A stretch of DNA of 64,000 bases, taken from contig CM054153.1 of the NCBI GenBank assembly GCA_028751875.1, forward strand, positions 15,111,960 through 15,175,959. The letters run 5' to 3'. Position 1 is the first letter of the stretch. Each line of letters opens with the position of its first letter. The notes under the pieces were generated by a model. That model had not been told where the DNA came from. It searched no databases and worked only from the letters and a program-made list of their open reading frames with translations. Positions 58,951 to 64,000 of this stretch are shown in pieces. The position numbers and the translations under genes were made by a program. This stretch comes from Rapana venosa. Its lineage: Eukaryota > Mollusca > Gastropoda > Neogastropoda > Muricidae.

Positions 58951-59974
58951 GGTGTCAATCAGTCAGTCATCGTTTTAAAGTCCTACTAACCACAGGTCAT
59001 TTCAAGGCTGTCACCTTGTATAAATCTCTGCTTAAAACTCGTCAACTTATGGATTAAATCCAGATTTAAAACCAGCCGCACCATCGTTTCTTTTCATCAA
59101 CCACACGCATCAACCTCGGGAAGTGGGGGTGGGGGAATGAAACGCTCTACTACTCACCATATGCATTGTACCATTTAATTATGGAATAATCCTCACGCAA
59201 TACACCACTTTTTTTTTTATTAAACCTGAACGAAACAAACGTTTCAAAGGTTTTACCATGTTTGCGTCCAGTAACAAAAAATAATCGCATAGAAAATCCC
59301 GGTCAATCCTGTCATATTTTCTAGAAATCCTGCGAACTTTTAACACACACTCCCCCCCCCCCCCCCCCCCCCCCTCTCCCCTTCCGAATCGCGAATAAAT
59401 ACCGCTTTTCATTTTTTTTGCGCCAGCGTTTATGACTTAATCGACGCAAGATTTCTTTCCATTTTACCCTAAGTGGCAAAACCTGTGAACAGTGTCCTGA
59501 CTAGCCAAAAAATCGAAGGGTGTGAAAGAGTCTTGATCGATGAACTGGAACCGCTATACCACTCACGGTATTTAGAAAGAATTGGCTACAGTGTGGCGAT
59601 ATCTTGTTTAAAGGATGGAAATTGATAAAACTTCAGTGACCTTATGTTATAGGACCTCTTTTTTTATTTTTTTTTTAATAGTTTTCTTAATAAAAACGTG
59701 CTGACAATGCGTGCACCCACCCACCCACCCACACACTTTACTTAGGCTACACTGCTTTTAAAAACGAAGACACCAACAAAACTTGGCTAATTCACAAGAT
59801 GCATAATCCCACGCGCTGGTCAAGACGTGGTTGCACGCCTCGTATCTTCCGTGTTTTCGCAAAAAAAACATCAAACCCTGACATGGATGGCATGAATCAT
59901 AATTAAACACAATAACTTATATTTCGGTTTTTGACGTATAAACGAGGAAGAATAACACAGTAGTAGGCTTGCAC
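58951..59974. other. Non-coding DNA with a C homopolymer
   Basis: A C run of about 22 bases at 59352-59373 and CACCCACCCACCCAC at about 59715. No gene seen. Confidence 0.5.
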
Positions 59975-60200
59975 ACGAACATTTGGACTGGCCAAGACTG
60001 TCCTACTACAGGGAACAGTACAAGGAGGGAGACGAAGAGACAGAGAAAACGATGGGAAGACAACAACAGAGAGTGGACTGGCCTTGAGTGGAACTACTTG
60101 CTACGAAAAGCAGAAGACCGCGAGGAGTGCAGTGGTTAGCCCCAACGGTCTACAAGACTACTGGATAGGTGAAGGATGTATGTGAAGGATTAAACACAGG
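59975..60200 (+). pseudogene. RTE-type LINE 3' end remnant
   Basis: The segment reads, with one or two frame changes, as LAKTVL, QGTVQGGRRR, GRQ, RVDWP/ESGLALSGTT, AEDREEW-like and VVPQRSTRL-like pieces. This is the common C-terminus of the RTE family also found at 36780-37790. A repeat GTGAAGGATGTATGTGAAGG marks the end. Confidence 0.7.
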
Positions 60201-60244
60201 TTGTCATGGGATACCGGTTTAAAAAAACAAACCCAAGAACAATA

Positions 60245-60350
60245 ATAATCTGAACCTAAACAGACTGCCGCTTAATTCTACAGGCGCTGCCGGGATTTGA
60301 ACGCGTGAGCTCATTGTCAACAGGATCAGAAGTACCCAGTGTCTAACCAC
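60245..60350 (-). mobile_element. tRNA-derived SINE head, reverse orientation
   Basis: The reverse complement has an A-box-like TGTGGTTAGACACTGGG and a B box CGTTCAAATCCCGGC about 35 bp apart. It stands back to back with the element at 60366. Confidence 0.6.
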
Positions 60351-60365
60351 ATAGAATGGACTAAA

Positions 60366-60500
60366 AAAAGAACGCAGTGGTTACAACTCATAGTCTGCAG
60401 TGATTGCAGAGCGCGGGTTTGAGTCTCGAACATTGCTCTGGAATCAACACTGGCTCCGACTCCGTTCCACTGAAGGTCCTTCAGATAGGACAATGATGAA
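60366..60500 (+). mobile_element. tRNA-derived SINE head, plus orientation
   Basis: A-box-like CGCAGTGGTTACAACTC and B box GCGGGTTTGAGTCTCG, followed by AGGTCCTTCAGATAGGACAA, like the head-body junction of SINE-B. Confidence 0.6.
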
Positions 60501-60897
60501 AGTACTGTGCGCGCGCCAACACAATCATGTACTCGAGTTCTTGGCGATTTCAATCTAGGAAGACACTGCTGTATGATTTCTATTCAAACGTGAAGCTATG
60601 TTCCTACGCGCCTCTGAAGTCATGGCTTGAGCTACAGGTGTTGTATATGCAAAAATATGAGCGTAATTACTGTATACTCTTAATAAAAAAAAAAACCAAC
60701 AACAACAAAACAAAATCCCGAACATGTGTACATCTGCTCGAATGCATGCATGAACTCTTACAGGCAACACTTATCGTTGTGAAACTGGAAGGGGGTGGGG
60801 TATTTGTTCGTTAGGTGTGTGTTTTTTTCCTTGTTTCGGTTTTCTTTTTTACACTTACATCATCAAAAGCCTTCAACATCATAGCAGCCGCATATAT

Positions 60898-61010
60898 GAG
60901 AGAGAGAGTGTGTGTGTGTTTGTGAGTGAGTGTGTATCAGGGAGAGAGAGAGCGCGCGCGCCGCGCACGCATGCGCACACATACACACACACGTGCGCGC
61001 GCGCGAATAA
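60898..61010 (+). repeat. Compound (GA)n/(GT)n/(GC)n microsatellite
   Basis: GA, GT and GCGCGC runs, ending with CACACGTGCGCGCGCGCG. Confidence 0.85.
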
Positions 61011-61129
61011 AGAAGAGACAGAGATCGAGAGAGACAGAAATGGAGTACCAATGAAACTTGCAAACCAATATCCGTCCTACCCCCCTACAGTGTCTAGATA
61101 ATCAAGCTCCCATTGTTCTCAATACGCCA

Positions 61130-61181
61130 CAAGCGAGAGAGAGAGAGGGGGGGAGACAGAGAGGAGAGAGAGAGGGGGGGG

Positions 61182-61229
<48 letters not shown>

Positions 61230-61250
61230 GGGAGAGAGAGAGAGAGAGGG

Positions 61251-61285
<35 letters not shown>

Positions 61286-61286
61286 G

Positions 61287-61368
<82 letters not shown>

Positions 61369-61377
61369 AGAGAGCGG
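61130..61377 (+). repeat. Long purine (GA)n array
   Basis: About 250 bp of GA units with occasional GGGG and GGAG interruptions; all-purine on the plus strand except the GC at its very end. Confidence 0.95.
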
Positions 61378-62111
61378 ACACGCTATAAAAAAAAAAAACC
61401 AAAAAAAAAACACGCATCGATTTTTTTTTCAAAAACTAATTTTTACTCCACGACTGACTGTGCTGAAAAAACGTACACACTGATCCGTGTTCATTAAATA
61501 AAAAAAAAATCACTTTACGCCCCCCAAAAAGTCCCCTTAACGCAAAGTGATCAGGACAGAAGTGAATTGTGAGATGCACCGTTTGGTCGCCCCATGTGAC
61601 AGAGTGACGCGAAATAGCCGATGTTTTTAAACCATTTACACAGACGTGTCGTGCCAATTACAAAATCCCCTCCTCCAACACACACACACACTATCCATCA
61701 AGCCACCCACGCATCCTCACTCTCTCACATTCACACACACGCACACACACAGCATATACACCCACATCCACAGAGCCAAGCAGGCGAACGCGCCCACACA
61801 TACACACATTTTCACACACACACACACACTCACACACAACTCACAAACACACACATATTTCTGTTAGAAATGATCAAATATGTGCATGATACTTTTTTCC
61901 AGAAAAACACAAAGCATAGACGAATTACATAAATCTACATCTTTTAGGAAATGCTGTATATGTTTACGTTTGGTGTCAAATAAATCTTATTCTGACTTAA
62001 TGGCAATAAAGTTTTCTGATTCTGATTTACACATATTTCTGAGCCCTGACGCTTATTCTGGTTAACACACATTTATTCAGAAAATGACGAAATACACTTC
62101 ACGTACCCAAG

Positions 62112-62151
<40 letters not shown>

Positions 62152-62469
62152 ACACACACACACACACACACACTCACACACACCCATGATACACTTACGT
62201 TAGAAGGTAATTACGAGCCTGGATAATGAACCAGTATTGCTTACAGACTGACTAGCCACTGAGGTGATTTGGGGCTTTTTTTGTTTGGTTGGTTGTTGTT
62301 GTTGTTTTTATTACATTTTACCATTATTGATTCTACCATCTCTGGTTCCAGCACGAACACGTTTTTTTTTCTTTTTTGTTGTTTTGTTTGTTTTTGTGCG
62401 ATTTTTTTTTTTTTTTAGCGGGGGCGTATTTACCTAGTGGTTTCATTTCATGATGTTTATAGCAGTGGA
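61378..62469. other. Non-coding DNA with (CA)n arrays and a LINE tail
   Basis: CA-rich stretch 61679-61855; a LINE-type 3' end with GGCAATAAAGTTTTCTGATT and CTGATT at 62000-62032, like the tail at 47058; (CA)n at 62114-62182; T runs at 62362-62416. Confidence 0.6.
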
Positions 62470-62905
62470 TAGGTAGTCTAGAGGTAACCTACCTGCCTAG
62501 AACGCAAGAAGCCTCGAGTTCGATTCTCGTTCATACCGTTACTTTTCCTCCATCCACTAGACCTTGAGTGGAGCAGTGATCTGGTGAGTGCTAGTCTTTC
62601 GGATGGGACGATAAACCGTGATCCCGAGTGTAACACACAGTGCGTGTAAAAGAACCCACGACATCGAGATATATATCTCTGGCAAAATTCTGTAGAGAAA
62701 ACCCACGCTCTCAAAGTACGAATACACATACAGAGATCAAAATGAAATGTAACAAACAAAAAAAGGGAGCGGGATGGGGGGAGGGGTCCTACTCTTGTCA
62801 CACGCTCTCCTTTGGTAAAAAGTAACCCCAATTTTACGCAGAGAAATCTGCCGTGACAAACTGGTATACAGCACAGTACAATACAATACAACAGACTACA
62901 TTGCA
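62470..62905 (+). mobile_element. SINE-A, most complete copy
   Basis: A-box-like GGTAGTCTAGAGGTAACC and B box GAGTTCGATTCTCG. Body AGACCTTGAGTGGAGCAGTG, GCTAGTCTTTCGGATGGGAC and GATAAACCGTGATCCCGAG, then GTAAAAGAACCCACG, CTGGCAAAATTCTGTAGAG and AGAGAAATCTGCCGTGACA, with an (ACAAT)n tail. A standard tRNA-derived mollusc SINE layout. Confidence 0.85.
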
Positions 62906-64000
62906 CAACAATACAACAGTATACTCGAGAAGGCACAGCAGCACCACAATAACCTTCACTGACATCTCAAAGAGAGAGCTACCACCTAGCTATAAACAAA
63001 ATCTGCTCCGAGGTTTGTGCCACAACTGACAGCGAAGAAGACAACGGCCCATGCTACCAATACTGGAGGCCATCTATCCTGCATCTTCTACAAACACGGT
63101 GACAGGGCTAGGGCACACTGCTCTACGATCGATCCACATTACTCTCCACCACAGCCTTGTAACATAGTGCGTGCATGCATTAGAAGATCGTGAATTCCCG
63201 CTAAAGGTCCTCTAAGTCATGTCAGCCTTCGGGCGAGTTGAAGCATAATGCCCAGCATGCATCCCGGGCCTGACAAGCCCATGTACACAAAGAACTTCTA
63301 CATGCTATGTGGATTTATAGGCAGACCTGTGCGACATGTTTGGGATGCAGAACATAGCAAGCAGCGACAACTTCCAGAAAACTGACAAACTGAAAAACGA
63401 GACTTGCGACATGGCAGTATGATCCTGGGCTAGATTTGCGAACCATTCTGAATCCTGTTCCTCAATTCTGCTTCACTTCCACCCATTGACCTGCTGATAG
63501 AGGCCGACAGAAGGAGATACACATGGATCTCACCAACAGATGAAAATCGCCATCAAATTGCTTATGTACTTACTGACAAAATTTGGCAAACATCATTCAG
63601 AAAAAGACTAGGGGCAGACAGTGACAGGAAGCAATAAAAGAAGGCCTTGCCCACAAGATACTTTGGAGATTTTTAACATTGGTTAATGTAACTTTCTTGC
63701 GTCTTTCTCAGATTATGATTCCGATCCATTAAGAGCCTGTCAGTATTGTAACTGGCAACAGTTTTCTGTTTTTGTTTGTCGTTTTTAGTTTTTTCAAGTA
63801 ACGTAGCATTTGTTGGCCAAACAGTTCGATCTCCTAATATATCCTTTACTTGTCATTTCAGGGTGTGAAAGTTAAGTACATCATTCAACCGGCTGTGGAT
63901 CCTAAAGGCCATTCTGATTTATACCGCTGGCTCAAATCTCAACAGTACCTGATGAATAGAAGTGTTGTGTTTGGGTTTTTTTACGATCTACTATGTCAAC
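62906..64000. other. Non-coding or repeat-derived sequence at the window end
   Basis: A stretch near 63085-63125 translates as CIFYKHGDRARAHCS, faintly like the knuckle region of Gypsy-type Gag proteins, but stops surround it. From about 63862 an acceptor-like TTGTCATTTCAG precedes an open stretch to the window end; no domain is recognised. Confidence 0.3.

Noticed and set aside
63000..63130. Gypsy-type Gag knuckle (CIFYKHGDRARAHCS)
   Set aside because: Faint likeness only, surrounded by stops; no protease or reverse transcriptase motif nearby.
63862..64000. Possible exon after TTGTCATTTCAG at the window end
   Set aside because: About 46 open codons after an acceptor-like site, but no recognised family and the window ends. 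An open stretch of this length is expected by chance.

Overview
The window reads as nuclear DNA of a marine mollusc, most likely a gastropod. The MAP1 homologue is of an invertebrate type with one huge coding exon. The potassium channel has introns. AT-rich non-coding DNA is packed with tRNA-headed SINEs of mollusc style, RTE-like and other LINE remnants, MITEs, and long (GA)n, (CA)n and homopolymer tracts. The species cannot be named from the sequence.

Layout. (1) 2-6433, plus strand: the 3' part of a MAP1/futsch-type microtubule-associated protein gene. It has part of the N-terminal heavy-chain domain, an acidic centre with about 28 copies of a 15-residue repeat, a basic Pro/Ser-rich segment and the conserved C-terminal light-chain domain. 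The reading frame is broken four times with a net shift of zero. (2) 6434 to about 8070: probable 3' UTR. (3) 13862 to about 34690, plus strand: a predicted non-coding small-nucleolar-RNA host gene. It starts with a 5'TOP-like pyrimidine tract and has several spliced exons. Five copies of one box C/D snoRNA lie in its introns. The D' guide of this snoRNA is complementary to the universal 18S rRNA segment AGAACGAAAGU, the site served by SNORD59 in vertebrates. One exon, one snoRNA and a SINE lie in a 1.7-kb segmental duplication, and each duplicated exon is preceded by a tandem array of splice-site-bearing units. (4) 30436-39628: DNA transposons with terminal inverted repeats and an RTE-type LINE corpse. 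(5) 46407-49822, minus strand: the last two coding exons of a two-pore-domain (K2P) potassium channel, split by an intron carrying a LINE fragment. (6) 49823-64000: probably the upstream intron or 5' flank of the channel gene, dominated by microsatellites, SINEs and LINE 3' ends.

The three genes act separately: cytoskeleton (MAP1), rRNA 2'-O-methylation (snoRNA host) and membrane excitability (K2P). MAP1 and the snoRNA host lie head-to-tail; the K2P gene converges on them. The most notable items are the multicopy snoRNA host gene, its exon-snoRNA-SINE duplication, and a SINE family whose promoter joins a tRNA-like A box to a 5S rRNA internal control region.
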